From assembly GCA_002420005.1 (NCBI GenBank), contig DIHE01000156.1, positions 39,635 to 103,634 of the forward strand: a DNA stretch of 64,000 nucleotides. The letters run 5' to 3'. This document shows, one piece after another, positions 1 to 7,439 of this stretch. The stretch comes from Holophagales bacterium UBA5704 (GTDB lineage Bacteria; Acidobacteriota; Thermoanaerobaculia; Multivoradales; UBA5704). The first letter of the stretch is position 1. Each line of letters starts with the position of its first letter. The notes under the pieces are model-generated. The model was not told the DNA's origin and ran no database searches. It saw only the letters and a program-made list of their open reading frames with translations. The translations under genes were made by a program, and so were the position numbers.

Positions 1-1
1 G

Positions 2-1939
2 AACGCCGACGTCCACGACGGATTCTTCGGCCAGTCGGCCGTCGACGTAGCGCTCCAGGCCGGCAATCGCGAGCTGGTGCGCCTGCTCCTCGACCGCGGC
101 GCCGAGGGCGTCATGGCGGTGCTCGAAACCGCGGTGGCGCAGGACGACCTGGAGCTCGCCCGGATGGCCCTGGCGACCGGCCGGCTGGAGCCGCTCGACC
201 TGGCGGCGGCACGGCGCGAATCGCAAGGCTCCTCGCAGGCCTTGCGCGACCTGCTCGCGGCGGCCACCGCGGCGCCCCGGCAGCATCCGCCCCACCAACC
301 CGGCGCCGAGAAGCTGCGGCAGGCCGCCGGTCTCTACAAGACCGGCAGCGGCGCTCCCGGCCTGACCGTGAGCGTCCGCGGGGAAGGCCTGGAGGTGCAA
401 TTCCCGGCGAGCCCGGAGAAGATCGCACTCTCGGCGGTCACCCCCGATCGCTTCGACAGTGCCGACGGGCGGCTCTCGATCCGTTTCGGCGGCCGGGGCG
501 GACTGATCGAATGGCTGGTCTTCAACCGGGACGGCGAACGCGCGTTCCTCTCCCTCTCCGCCGAGGAGCCGGCTCCGCTGCGTGCCGCCACGGTTCCCAC
601 ACCCGCCGCCCCGGCTCCGGCCGACCCGGCCCGCCCCTGGCCCCAGTTCCGCGGTCCCGGAGCGGGCGGTGTCGGCGACGGCCAAGGGGCACCGGCCTCC
701 TGGAACGTCGCCACCGGGGAAGGCGTCCGCTTCAAGACTCCGATCCCCGGGACCGGGCTGGCCAGCCCGATCGTCTGGGGCGACCGGATCTACGTCGCGA
801 CCGCCGTCTCCGCAAAAGGCGAGACGGCTCTGCGCATCGGGCTCTACGGGGACACCGACTCGATCGAGGACCGTTCGGAGCACTCGTTCCGGCTCTACGC
901 CCTGGAGACGGCGGGCGGCAAGGTGGTCTGGGAACGCGAGGTCCACCGCGGCGTCCCCGGCGCTCTGCGGCATCTGAAGTCGAGCCTCGCCAACTCGACC
1001 CCGGTGACCGATGGCGAGCGCATCGTGGTGCTCTTCGGCGCCGTCGGCAAGCTCGCCGCCTACGACAGGGCCGGGACCCTCCTCTGGCAGCGCGACATCG
1101 GCATCCTCGACAGCAACGACCCGCAGTCCGGCACCGCCGAGTGGGGGCACGCCGCCTCGCCCATCCTCGCCGGCGACCGGGTGATCGTGCAGGCCGACCG
1201 GCGCCGCGACTCCTTCCTCGCCGCCTACCGGCTCACCGACGGCACCGAGATCTGGCGCGTCGCCCGCAGCGAGCCCTCCACCTGGTCCACACCCACCCTG
1301 GTGACCTCGCCGGCCGGCGAGGAGCTGGTGGTCAACGGGCCGACCATCCGCGGCTACGACCCGAAATCCGGCGCCGAGCTCTGGCGGCTCGGGCCGAATT
1401 CCGAGGTGGTGGTCTCAACCCCGCAGGCGGGCGACGGCCTGATCTTCGTCACCGCGGGCTACCCGCCGATCCGCCCGCTGTTTGCGATCCGCCCGGGCTC
1501 GAGAGGCGACCTGACGCTGCCCGAGGGGAAGCAGAGCAGCCCGTCGGTCGCCTGGAGCCACAGCCGCGGCGGCACCTACATCCCGACCCCCATCCTCTAC
1601 CGCGGGTTCTTCCACACCTGCAACAACAACGGCATCTTCACCACCTACCGCGCGGCGACCGGTGAGCTGCTGTCCACCCTGCGGCTGAGCAACGCCGGGA
1701 TCTCCGTCTCGGCCTCCCCGGTGGCCGCCGACGGCCGGCTCTACGTCTTCGGCGAAGACGGCCAGGCCTACGTGCTGGCGTCGGGAGCGGAGCCGGTCCT
1801 CCTCGGCACCTGGCCGATGGGGGAGCCGGTGATGGCCACCCCGGCGATCTCCGGCGGCCTCCTGGTGGTGCGCACCCTCGGCCATGTCGTGGGACTGGAG
1901 GCTGCGGAGGGCAAGAAGGAAGCGGCGGCGGCTCGCTGA
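2..1939 (+). CDS. Ankyrin-repeat / PQQ-type beta-propeller protein (5' partial)
   Basis: The reading frame is open from the left edge, so the true start lies outside the window; the GTG at 77 is only an internal codon. The first 35 residues read as an ankyrin repeat (a DVALQAGNRELVRLLLDRGA-type helix pair), followed by a second degenerate helical repeat. After an Ala/Pro-rich linker, from about residue 210, comes a PWPQFRGP motif and repeated blades with G-x-L-x-A-x-D and 'P.V.DGR.Y' patterns typical of PQQ-like (BamB-type) propellers. Ankyrin and propeller parts are both protein-interaction scaffolds; no enzymatic residues are obvious. The role is unknown. Location cannot be judged because the N-terminus is missing. 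Confidence 0.8.
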   Translation, partial: NADVHDGFFGQSAVDVALQAGNRELVRLLLDRGAEGVMAVLETAVAQDDLELARMALATGRLEPLDLAAARRESQGSSQALRDLLAAATAAPRQHPPHQPGAEKLRQAAGLYKTGSGAPGLTVSVRGEGLEVQFPASPEKIALSAVTPDRFDSADGRLSIRFGGRGGLIEWLVFNRDGERAFLSLSAEEPAPLRAATVPTPAAPAPADPARPWPQFRGPGAGGVGDGQGAPASWNVATGEGVRFKTPIPGTGLASPIVWGDRIYVATAVSAKGETALRIGLYGDTDSIEDRSEHSFRLYALETAGGKVVWEREVHRGVPGALRHLKSSLANSTPVTDGERIVVLFGAVGKLAAYDRAGTLLWQRDIGILDSNDPQSGTAEWGHAASPILAGDRVIVQADRRRDSFLAAYRLTDGTEIWRVARSEPSTWSTPTLVTSPAGEELVVNGPTIRGYDPKSGAELWRLGPNSEVVVSTPQAGDGLIFVTAGYPPIRPLFAIRPGSRGDLTLPEGKQSSPSVAWSHSRGGTYIPTPILYRGFFHTCNNNGIFTTYRAATGELLSTLRLSNAGISVSASPVAADGRLYVFGEDGQAYVLASGAEPVLLGTWPMGEPVMATPAISGGLLVVRTLGHVVGLEAAEGKKEAAAAR

Positions 1940-1976
1940 GGTGGGCGGGGGGAGCTTACGTAAACCGCACCCTACG

Positions 1977-2075
1977 CCGGGCATGAATGCCCGGGCTATC
2001 AGCAGCGCCGTCTGAAGACGGCTTCAAGCCCCGTTCACGGGGCGCCGTTGCTAGCCCGGCGATTCATCGCCGGGC
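1977..2075. repeat. Cluster of four perfect hairpins (REP/BIME-like)
   Basis: Four short perfect inverted repeats follow one another between the propeller gene and the vapC gene: 1977-1994 (CCGGGCAT/ATGCCCGG), 2007-2022 (GCCGTCT/AGACGGC), 2028-2043 (GCCCCG/CGGGGC) and 2054-2075 (GCCCGGCGA/TCGCCGGGC). Loops are 2-4 nt. There is no T-tract, so it is not a classical terminator. The modular layout resembles REP/BIME-type intergenic elements. No gene is seen between 1940 and 2187. Confidence 0.75.
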
Positions 2076-2187
2076 GAAGAGGCCCGAGCCGACGCAGTTA
2101 TTTCATGACGAGCCCTATGAGCCTCCCAGCATCCTCACGCCCCGGCGCGGGCCTCGCGCGCCCTGGCGCAGATCCTCCACGCGGGGC

Positions 2188-2598
2188 CTACGCCGCGCTT
2201 GGCGCCAGCACCCGAAGGCCGTGCCCCGCCGCCGCCGTGGCCAGGTTCGAGTCGTAAACCGCAATCGCCCCCAGATCGGCGCCCAACGAAAGGGCGGAGG
2301 CCAGGTGGATGGCGTCAAGGGAGCGCACGATCCGCGGCTCCAGCCGGGCTGCCGCACCGAGGACGTCGCCGTCGATTCGCAGCAAGTGAAGGCCGGCCAG
2401 AACCTCTTCTGCCCGCCGTTCGGCCGCCGGATGTGAGGTCGCGCGGCGCACCGCGCGGGTCACCTCGACGCGAGCCAGCTCGCTGCTGACACAGCTCCGC
2501 CAGCTTGAAAGGCTCGCCAGCAGGGCTTCCGTCTCCGCCTCAGGCAGGACGAGCTTCACCAGAGCCGAGGAGTCCAGGTACAGAACCTCCCCTCCCAT
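2188..2598 (-). CDS. vapC: PIN-domain ribonuclease toxin (VapC family)
   Basis: 136-residue PIN-domain protein, the usual VapC length. Acidic residues that would bind the active-site metal are seen at Asp9 (LDSSALVKL), Glu40/Glu45 (SSELARVEV), Asp95 (RSLDAIHLASAL) and Asp116 (VYDSNLA). By family it would be a Mg-dependent endoribonuclease cutting tRNA or rRNA, inhibited by the protein encoded just upstream. The ATG at 2598 was chosen because it starts directly at the conserved first strand and lies 5 nt after the antitoxin stop, with the end of the antitoxin gene supplying a GGAGG. The frame stays open upstream, but that extension overlaps the antitoxin and has no family support. Confidence 0.9.
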   Translation of the reverse strand: MGGEVLYLDSSALVKLVLPEAETEALLASLSSWRSCVSSELARVEVTRAVRRATSHPAAERRAEEVLAGLHLLRIDGDVLGAAARLEPRIVRSLDAIHLASALSLGADLGAIAVYDSNLATAAAGHGLRVLAPSAA

Positions 2599-2603
2599 CC
2601 GGA

Positions 2604-2882
2604 TCAGTCCTCCTCCCGCTGCGCCGCGAGGGCTTCCGAAACCGGCATCTCCAAGGGGAGCTGCGGGGGCATCCCCAGCCCTGCGAGGTCCAGGCGAGCC
2701 GGCAGGATACGGCCTTCGGCAATCAGCCGCTCCAGCGCCGAGCCCCGGCTCGGCAGCGGCCCGAGGACGGCGACCGGGAGGTTGTGCTCCGTGACCTCGA
2801 AACTCTTGCCTTCGTTGACCAGCCGCAGGTAACGGCTGAGGTTCTGCCGCAGCTCCCGAACACCGACTCGCTGTTGGTTCAT
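2604..2882 (-). CDS. vapB: Phd/YefM-type antitoxin of the VapC toxin
   Basis: 92-residue protein whose first 50 residues (VGVRELRQNLSRYL, then a segment ending in PVAVLGPLP) match the Phd/YefM DNA-binding fold: the 'V.ELR..LS.YL' helix followed by 'G..F.VT..N.PVA.L'. The C-terminal 40 residues would be the flexible toxin-binding arm. Antitoxin before toxin on the same strand is the normal order. It should neutralise VapC and repress its own operon; paired direct repeats lie just upstream (2900-2917). The ATG at 2882 was chosen over upstream in-frame ATG codons because the conserved helix starts right after it. Confidence 0.88.
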   Translation of the reverse strand: MNQQRVGVRELRQNLSRYLRLVNEGKSFEVTEHNLPVAVLGPLPSRGSALERLIAEGRILPARLDLAGLGMPPQLPLEMPVSEALAAQREED

Positions 2883-2899
2883 CGCGCCGCTCCCATCTT

Positions 2900-2917
2900 G
2901 TAGCACAGGGTAGCACA
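2900..2917. promoter_or_regulatory. Direct repeats upstream of vapBC, likely operator
   Basis: GTAGCACA occurs twice, at 2900-2907 and 2910-2917, one helical turn apart, 18-35 bp upstream of the antitoxin start on the minus strand. Paired short repeats at this position are typical of antitoxin autoregulatory sites. The assignment is inferred from position only. Confidence 0.4.
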
Positions 2918-3000
2918 ATGGTCGGGTGCAACCGGGGGGTCCCGCCCCGCAAGGCCCCGCAAGGCCGTTGCCGTGTCCGAAGTCGCGAGGCAATCAACGA

Positions 3001-3060
3001 GAATTCGGTACCACGGCCTGCTGCGGGTAGTTGATCGGCTCTTCGGGCGTGGCAGCGCGT
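3001..3060 (-). pseudogene. Duplicated 3'-end remnant of the DJ-1/PfpI gene
   Basis: On the minus strand this stretch encodes EEPINYPQQAVVPNSR followed by a stop. It nearly copies the last residues (EQPINYPQQAEVPSSR) of the intact DJ-1/PfpI gene at 4809-5540. 27 bases are identical (3014-3040 and 4829-4855), with a weaker match up to about 3060. The rest of the gene is absent, so this is a gene-tail remnant. Apart from repeats and this remnant the 2883-3385 gap holds no recognisable gene. Confidence 0.6.
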
Positions 3061-3172
3061 TGACTCGGAGAGGAACGGCACGTACATTGAGCAAGCCCAC
3101 TCCCCGCCGAGGCGCACGGGCAGAGGAGGAAGCCGGCTCGAAAGCACCGGGCGTGCGATACAGGCCAGGGGC

Positions 3173-3278
3173 GAAAAGGCCCCGGAGGGGCCGAAAGCAT
3201 GTAGCCCGGGGCCAGAGCGAAGCGGCGGCCCCGGGTAAAGAGGAATCATTGATTCCAAGCCCCCGGAGGGGGCGGCAG
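3173..3278 (-). repeat. Dispersed structured repeat, family A, copy 1
   Basis: Read on the minus strand this 106-nt element has the same order of modules as 31796-31908 on the plus strand: CTGCCGCCCC, CCGGGGCTTGGAA, an AT-richer spacer, a CCCGGGG...CCCCGGGC hairpin around 'GCCGCTTCGC', and a final CCCCTCCGGGG hairpin ending in TTTC. It contains the perfect palindrome GGAATCATTGATTCC. It is non-coding and lies between gene pairs of accessory type. Confidence 0.65.
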
Positions 3279-3302
3279 CCAAACCATGCGCGGCCGATTC
3301 TG

Positions 3303-3327
3303 CTGCCGTCCCCTCCGGGGACTTGAA
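3303..3327 (+). repeat. Family A repeat, partial copy facing copy 1
   Basis: The stretch CTGCCGTCCCCTCCGGGG followed by ACTTGAA matches the start of the family A element, in the opposite orientation to the copy at 3173-3278. The two form an inverted pair separated by about 24 nt. The rest of the element is missing; a further CCCCTCACGGGG hairpin follows just before the gene at 3386. Confidence 0.45.
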
Positions 3328-3385
3328 AAACAAAAACGTGATCCCGGCGCCCCTCACGGGGCTCGACGTTGAGGGCGGTTGAGCC

Positions 3386-3769
3386 ATGGTCAACGGTTCG
3401 GCACATCACCAGGTCGCCCGGCTCCTGAGGGCGCTCGCCTCCGACGACCAGACCGGCTTCGTGCTGGCGGAGCTCAACGACCTCCTGACCGGCCTCACCT
3501 CCGAGGATCTCCCGATCGCCGTGGCGCAGGCGGACCTGACCGGACTCACCCCGTACCTTCGAAACTATGTGGCGGCGATGGTGGAGCTCGCCGCCCACCG
3601 GCGGGGCGTACCGCCCCCCTCCTGGGTGCGCGACGTCGAGCCGCTGGAAATGGAGCCGCGGTTCGCCTCGCCCCTGGCAGGACTGCGGTTGCACCTGCTG
3701 CGCGCGGCACCGGTCCCCTTCAAACGTCGCAACATCTTCATCGACTCATCGATCGGTGATCGCGTGTAA
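3386..3769 (+). CDS. Unknown small protein paired with a nucleotidyltransferase
   Basis: 127 residues, no recognised family. The protein is mostly helical by composition and ends in a basic segment and 'NIFIDSS', with no membrane segment or signal peptide. It ends 2 nt before the nucleotidyltransferase-like gene at 3772, so the two are almost surely co-translated. In two-gene nucleotidyltransferase modules (MNT/HEPN, AbiE-type) the small partner is often a regulator or counterpart of the transferase, and that is a reasonable guess here. The sequence itself shows no HEPN R-x4-6-H motif, so a HEPN assignment is not supported. Confidence 0.65.
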   Translation: MVNGSAHHQVARLLRALASDDQTGFVLAELNDLLTGLTSEDLPIAVAQADLTGLTPYLRNYVAAMVELAAHRRGVPPPSWVRDVEPLEMEPRFASPLAGLRLHLLRAAPVPFKRRNIFIDSSIGDRV

Positions 3770-3771
3770 CG

Positions 3772-4299
3772 ATGGCCCCCACCTACCTCACCCGGGCGGA
3801 CATGCTGCGCCTCTTCGATCTGCTCAATGCGGAGCTGGCCGCCGAGGACGTGCAGGGCGAGCTCTATCTGGTCGGTGGCGCTGTGATGTGCCTGGCCCTC
3901 GCCGCCCGGCACGCGACGCGGGACGTGGATGGTTACTTCCGGCCCACCGGAGCCATCCGCGAGGCGGCCGGCCGGGTCGCCGCCCAAGCTGACGTTCCGG
4001 CCGACTGGCTCAACGACGCGGTGAAGGGGTTTCTGAGCCCGCAGGGCGATTTCGATGCCTACCTTGACCTCGACCACCTGAAGGTCTTCGTGGCACGGCC
4101 GGCCTACCTGCTGGCCATGAAGTGTGCCGCCATGCGGCTGGGTGAGGAGTTCCAGGATCTCGCCGATGTCCGGTTCCTGCTCAACCACCTGAACATCACC
4201 CGTGTCGAAGACGCCTTGAACGTCGTCACCCGCTACTTCGATGCGGAGCGCCTGCCCCCCAAGACCCGCCTTGCCCTGGAGGAGCTGTTGCCGGGCTGA
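3772..4299 (+). CDS. Nucleotidyltransferase-like protein (DUF6036-type)
   Basis: 175 residues. LYLVGGAVM (about 27-35) is the G-G turn that opens nucleotidyltransferase-fold domains, followed by 'ATRDVDGYF' (about 46-54), the expected D-x-D acidic pair. The C-terminal half ('YLLAMKCAAMRLGEEFQDLADVRFLL') matches the helical region seen in DUF6036 and AbiEii-like proteins, where K and the 'D..D' acidic helix are conserved. The family includes toxin-like transferases in two-gene defence or toxin-antitoxin modules. The gene starts 2 nt after its partner stops, in an accessory strip that already holds vapBC. The substrate is unknown. Confidence 0.7.
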   Translation: MAPTYLTRADMLRLFDLLNAELAAEDVQGELYLVGGAVMCLALAARHATRDVDGYFRPTGAIREAAGRVAAQADVPADWLNDAVKGFLSPQGDFDAYLDLDHLKVFVARPAYLLAMKCAAMRLGEEFQDLADVRFLLNHLNITRVEDALNVVTRYFDAERLPPKTRLALEELLPG

Positions 4300-4335
4300 C
4301 ATCTCGGCCGGGCCTTCGGCCCATTTTTCATTGAC

Positions 4336-4352
4336 TGCCGGCGAGACGCCGG
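4336..4352. terminator. Hairpin after the nucleotidyltransferase gene
   Basis: Perfect 7-bp stem GCCGGCG/CGCCGGC with a 3-nt AGA loop, 37 nt after the stop at 4299. A T5 run lies before it, not after it, so factor-independent termination on the plus strand is doubtful. It could serve as a terminator or be another intergenic repeat. No gene is seen in 4300-4502. Confidence 0.35.
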
Positions 4353-4502
4353 CGCTCCCAGGGGGCGCAGGCGGGGCCTCCGGGGCCACCCGGTACTCTG
4401 CTCGGCCGGCGCCTCATGCCGCGCGAGCAGCGGTTGCACGCCCTCCTGATCACCAGGCGGCGGAGTCTGGCAGAGACGTGCTGAGCCAAGGTCGTACGCC
4501 GG

Positions 4503-4712
4503 TCAGGCTCGTTGGGTCCGCAGCTTCAGGAGGGACAGCAGCTCAGCCAAGTCGACGAGACCCTCCGCTTCCCGCCGCTCCTCAACGGTCAGTTCCTCAC
4601 CTCGGTCCTGGCGATCGAGAAGGCCGTGCAGACGATCGTCGACGCCTCGCGGGAGCTGAAAACGGTCGAGGTCGTCGGGGAGCTCGAGCTTGACGAGAAC
4701 TTGTTGCGACAT
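4503..4712 (-). CDS. Small acidic protein, antitoxin-like, unknown function
   Basis: 69 residues starting at the ATG at 4712 (MSQQVLVKLELP); the open frame extends upstream but the conserved-looking part begins here. It has a beta-strand-like start (VLVKLELP) and then charged helices (ELTVEERREAEGLVDLAELLSLLKLR). This composition is common among small bacterial proteins that lie next to PIN toxins or alone in accessory strips. No toxin partner is adjacent: the next gene upstream on this strand is the DJ-1/PfpI gene. Function unknown. Confidence 0.6.
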   Translation of the reverse strand: MSQQVLVKLELPDDLDRFQLPRGVDDRLHGLLDRQDRGEELTVEERREAEGLVDLAELLSLLKLRTQRA

Positions 4713-4808
4713 GCAGGCCCTTTCAAGAGTGGTCCGCCGAGCCCTCATTCTACACCGCGATCCCCGCCTCGCCTCCTCCACCCGTCTGGTGCTGGAGGCG
4801 GCGCAGGA

Positions 4809-5540
4809 TCACCGAGAGCTCGGTACCTCGGCCTGCTGCGGGTAGTTGATCGGCTGTTCGGGGTCGCGGTGCCAGTCGTACTCGGCGGACAGAGCCGCTG
4901 CTTCGGCGACGGCACGCCCGGCGAGGCGCTTGACCAGATAGAAGCCCATGTCGGTCCCCGAGGAGACGCCCGCGGAGGTGACGTAGTGGCCCGCATCCAC
5001 CCAGCGCGAGACGTTGTCCCACAGGACGCGCGAACCGAAGCCGGTCACCCATGCAAAGGCCGCGTGATTCGTGGCGGCCGGCTTGCCGTCGAGGACTCCG
5101 GCAGCCGCGAGGATCGCGGCACCGGTGCAGACGGACGTCATGAGCGTGACCCGCTCGTCCATCGACCGGACCCACTGGAGAAGCTCTCTCTTCTCGGCAG
5201 GATGATCGTCGCCGAGAAGGGCGTACACCCCGGCGCCCCCGGGGATCATCAACAGATCGATCTTCTCTTCGAGCGCCTCATCGCGAAAAAAGTCCGGTGC
5301 CACCCGTGGACCGTTGAAACTCTTCACCGGTGCCGGCGCCGCTCCTGCCGAGCCCGACTTGCACTGGTTTGCAATGAGCACCACCTCGAACGGGTACGGC
5401 GGGTCGCCGAAGTAGCTCGTGCCGATGAAACGCGCAATGCTGAACGCCTGGATGAACCCCCACACGTCGATCGGCTCGAAGTTGTCGAACACCAGAATAC
5501 CGATCCGCAGCGTGCGGGGAAAAGGACTCGACTCATGCAT
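4809..5540 (-). CDS. DJ-1/PfpI family protein
   Basis: 243 residues. The nucleophile elbow is visible as TSVCTGAAILAAAGVLDG, the normal DJ-1/PfpI Cys site, preceded by 'IPGGAGVYALL'. The N-terminal strand 'RIGILVFDNFEPIDVWG' resembles isonitrile-hydratase-like and AraC-associated members. No DNA-binding domain follows, so it is the stand-alone form. Likely cytosolic; the reaction (hydratase, glyoxalase-like or peptidase) cannot be chosen from sequence. The ATG at 5540 was preferred over an upstream in-frame codon because AGGAGG lies 8 nt before it. Its last 16 residues are duplicated as a remnant at 3001-3060. Confidence 0.85.
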   Translation of the reverse strand: MHESSPFPRTLRIGILVFDNFEPIDVWGFIQAFSIARFIGTSYFGDPPYPFEVVLIANQCKSGSAGAAPAPVKSFNGPRVAPDFFRDEALEEKIDLLMIPGGAGVYALLGDDHPAEKRELLQWVRSMDERVTLMTSVCTGAAILAAAGVLDGKPAATNHAAFAWVTGFGSRVLWDNVSRWVDAGHYVTSAGVSSGTDMGFYLVKRLAGRAVAEAAALSAEYDWHRDPEQPINYPQQAEVPSSR

Positions 5541-5583
5541 GGCGACGACCTCCTGGTTCTCGGCTCTTGGAAAACCCGCGCGC

Positions 5584-7269
5584 TCAGCCCGGATAGATGA
5601 CCACACGGCGGTACGGCTCCTCTCCCTTGCTCTCCGAGGTGAGGCCGTAGCGCTCGATGATCTGGTGCTGCAGGCGGCGCAGGTAGTTGTTGCGGGGGGG
5701 CAGCTCGACGGGACGGCCCTGGTCCAGGGCTTCGTCGATCGCGTCCTCGACCTCGCGCAGGGCTTCCTCGTCCTGGGCGCGCACGTCGATGACGCCGAAG
5801 TGGGCGCGCACGAAGGTCTCCATCTGGGCCAGGGTGTTGCTCTTGAGGACGTGCACGGGGACGCCCTTGTCCAGGGCGTCCTTCAGGCGCCGGGGCTGGC
5901 GGCGCTCCTGGGCCTTGAGCGTCACCACCAGGTCGGCCTCGTCCAGGTCGTCCACCAGGATGGCGGAGACGCGCATCTTGCGCAGGGCGCGCTCCATCTT
6001 GTCGCGGCTGACGGCGTAGGCGTAGAGGCGGACGACCTTGCCGCGCGGCGGACGCTGAGCGAGGGTCGGCGGCTCGTCGTGGCCCGGCTCGGGGGCCGGG
6101 GTGGCCGGGACGGTGAGCGATTCCTCCCACCAGGGGGAGCCGCCGCGGACCTTGCGGCCGTTGCGGCGCGGCACCTCGCCGCGCCGGGGCTCCGGGCCGT
6201 TGCGGGCGCTGCGGCCCGGTCCCGGAGGGCGTCGGGGCAGCTCGGGAAGCGGGGGCGCCTGCTGGATCTCGACACCGCCGTCCGCGGTGCGGGTGCGCAG
6301 CTCCGGCCGCGGCGGCACCTCGCGCAGGAGATGGTCCACCACCTCGCCGAGCTCGCGGTGGACGGCCAGTCGGTCCTTGTCCTGGATCTCGACCAGGACG
6401 TCGAAGGTCGGCGGCGCGCGGCGCTCCAGGACGGTCTTCTGGGTACCGCGGCGGCGCGCCTCCTCGTCCGACAGGGTGACCGCCTGGATGCCCCCCACCA
6501 GGTCGGAAAGCGTGGGGTTCTGCAGCAGGTTGTCGAGCGTGATGCCGTGCGCGGTCGCGATGAGCTGGACGCCGCGCTCGGCGATGGTGCGCGCCGCCAT
6601 CGCCTCGGCGGCGGTGCCGATCTCGTCGATCACGATCACCTGCGGCATGTGGTTCTCGACCGCCTCGATCATCGTCGCGTGCTGCTCCTCGGGCGTCGGC
6701 ACCTGCATGCGCCGGGCGCGGCCGATCGCCGGATGCGGGATGTCGCCGTCCCCGGCGATCTCGTTCGAGGTGTCGACCACGATCACCCGCTTGCCGAGGT
6801 CGTCGGCGAGGACGCGCGCCGCTTCGCGCAGCAGCGTCGTCTTGCCGACCCCGGGACGGCCGAGGAGGAGGAGCGAACGGCCCGACTCGATGACGTCGCG
6901 CAGGATGTCCACCGTGCCGTAGACCGCGCGGCCGACACGGCAGGTCAGGCCGACCACGTCGCCGACCCGGTTGCGCAAAGCGGAGATGCGATGGAGGGTG
7001 CGGGCGATGCCGGCCCGGTTGTCCTTGCCGAAGCGGCCGATGCGCTCGACGACATGCGCCAGCTCCTCGCGCTCCACCGGCCGCTCGTCGATCCTCTCGC
7101 CGCGGTCGGCGAAGCGGATCTCCGGCAGCCGCCCCAGGTCGAGCACGATCTCCAGGATGGCTCCGCGATCCGGCCGCGCCTCGACCCCCCGTCGAAGACG
7201 CTCCGGCAGGACCGCCAGCAGCAGCTCCAGCTCATCCGCCGTCTGTCCCCGTTTCGCTCGTGCCTTCAC
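5584..7269 (-). CDS. SpoIIIAA-like AAA ATPase with C-terminal R3H domain
   Basis: 561 residues. The N-terminal half contains the Walker A GRPGVGKTTLLRE, a Walker B-like 'VIVIDEIGTAAEA', and the TAHG and 'RRAPPTFDVLVEI' elements of the SpoIIIAA/Ycf45 family of ring ATPases. A Pro/Arg-rich linker follows, then a 'VRLYAYAVSRDKMERAL' domain, and at the end an R3H-type nucleic-acid-binding domain (NNYLRRLQHQIIERYGL, then SKGEEPYRRVVIY). Such proteins are conserved in cyanobacteria, Firmicutes and others; the role is probably in RNA or single-stranded DNA handling. Start GTG at 7269 was chosen for its GGAGGAG ribosome site; the longer frame lacks one and has no family support. Confidence 0.8.
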   Translation of the reverse strand: MKARAKRGQTADELELLLAVLPERLRRGVEARPDRGAILEIVLDLGRLPEIRFADRGERIDERPVEREELAHVVERIGRFGKDNRAGIARTLHRISALRNRVGDVVGLTCRVGRAVYGTVDILRDVIESGRSLLLLGRPGVGKTTLLREAARVLADDLGKRVIVVDTSNEIAGDGDIPHPAIGRARRMQVPTPEEQHATMIEAVENHMPQVIVIDEIGTAAEAMAARTIAERGVQLIATAHGITLDNLLQNPTLSDLVGGIQAVTLSDEEARRRGTQKTVLERRAPPTFDVLVEIQDKDRLAVHRELGEVVDHLLREVPPRPELRTRTADGGVEIQQAPPLPELPRRPPGPGRSARNGPEPRRGEVPRRNGRKVRGGSPWWEESLTVPATPAPEPGHDEPPTLAQRPPRGKVVRLYAYAVSRDKMERALRKMRVSAILVDDLDEADLVVTLKAQERRQPRRLKDALDKGVPVHVLKSNTLAQMETFVRAHFGVIDVRAQDEEALREVEDAIDEALDQGRPVELPPRNNYLRRLQHQIIERYGLTSESKGEEPYRRVVIYPG

Positions 7270-7439
7270 GGCGCTCCTCCTCGGCTCCAGGCTAACCGAA
7301 AGCCCGGCCACAGGAAACCCCGACCCTGTCACGGTCGCGTCACCCTTTTTCCCCCAAACCCGAGTAGACTTCTCCGCAAATCTGTCCGTCCCGCCCGGCC
7401 GCCTTCCGCCGGGTTGCATCCTCCAAGGGGATCTCCAAC

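Noticed and set aside
2599..3393. Long N-terminal extension of VapC on the minus strand
   Set aside because: It runs through the antitoxin gene, a gene-tail remnant and family A repeats; PIN homology begins only at 2598.
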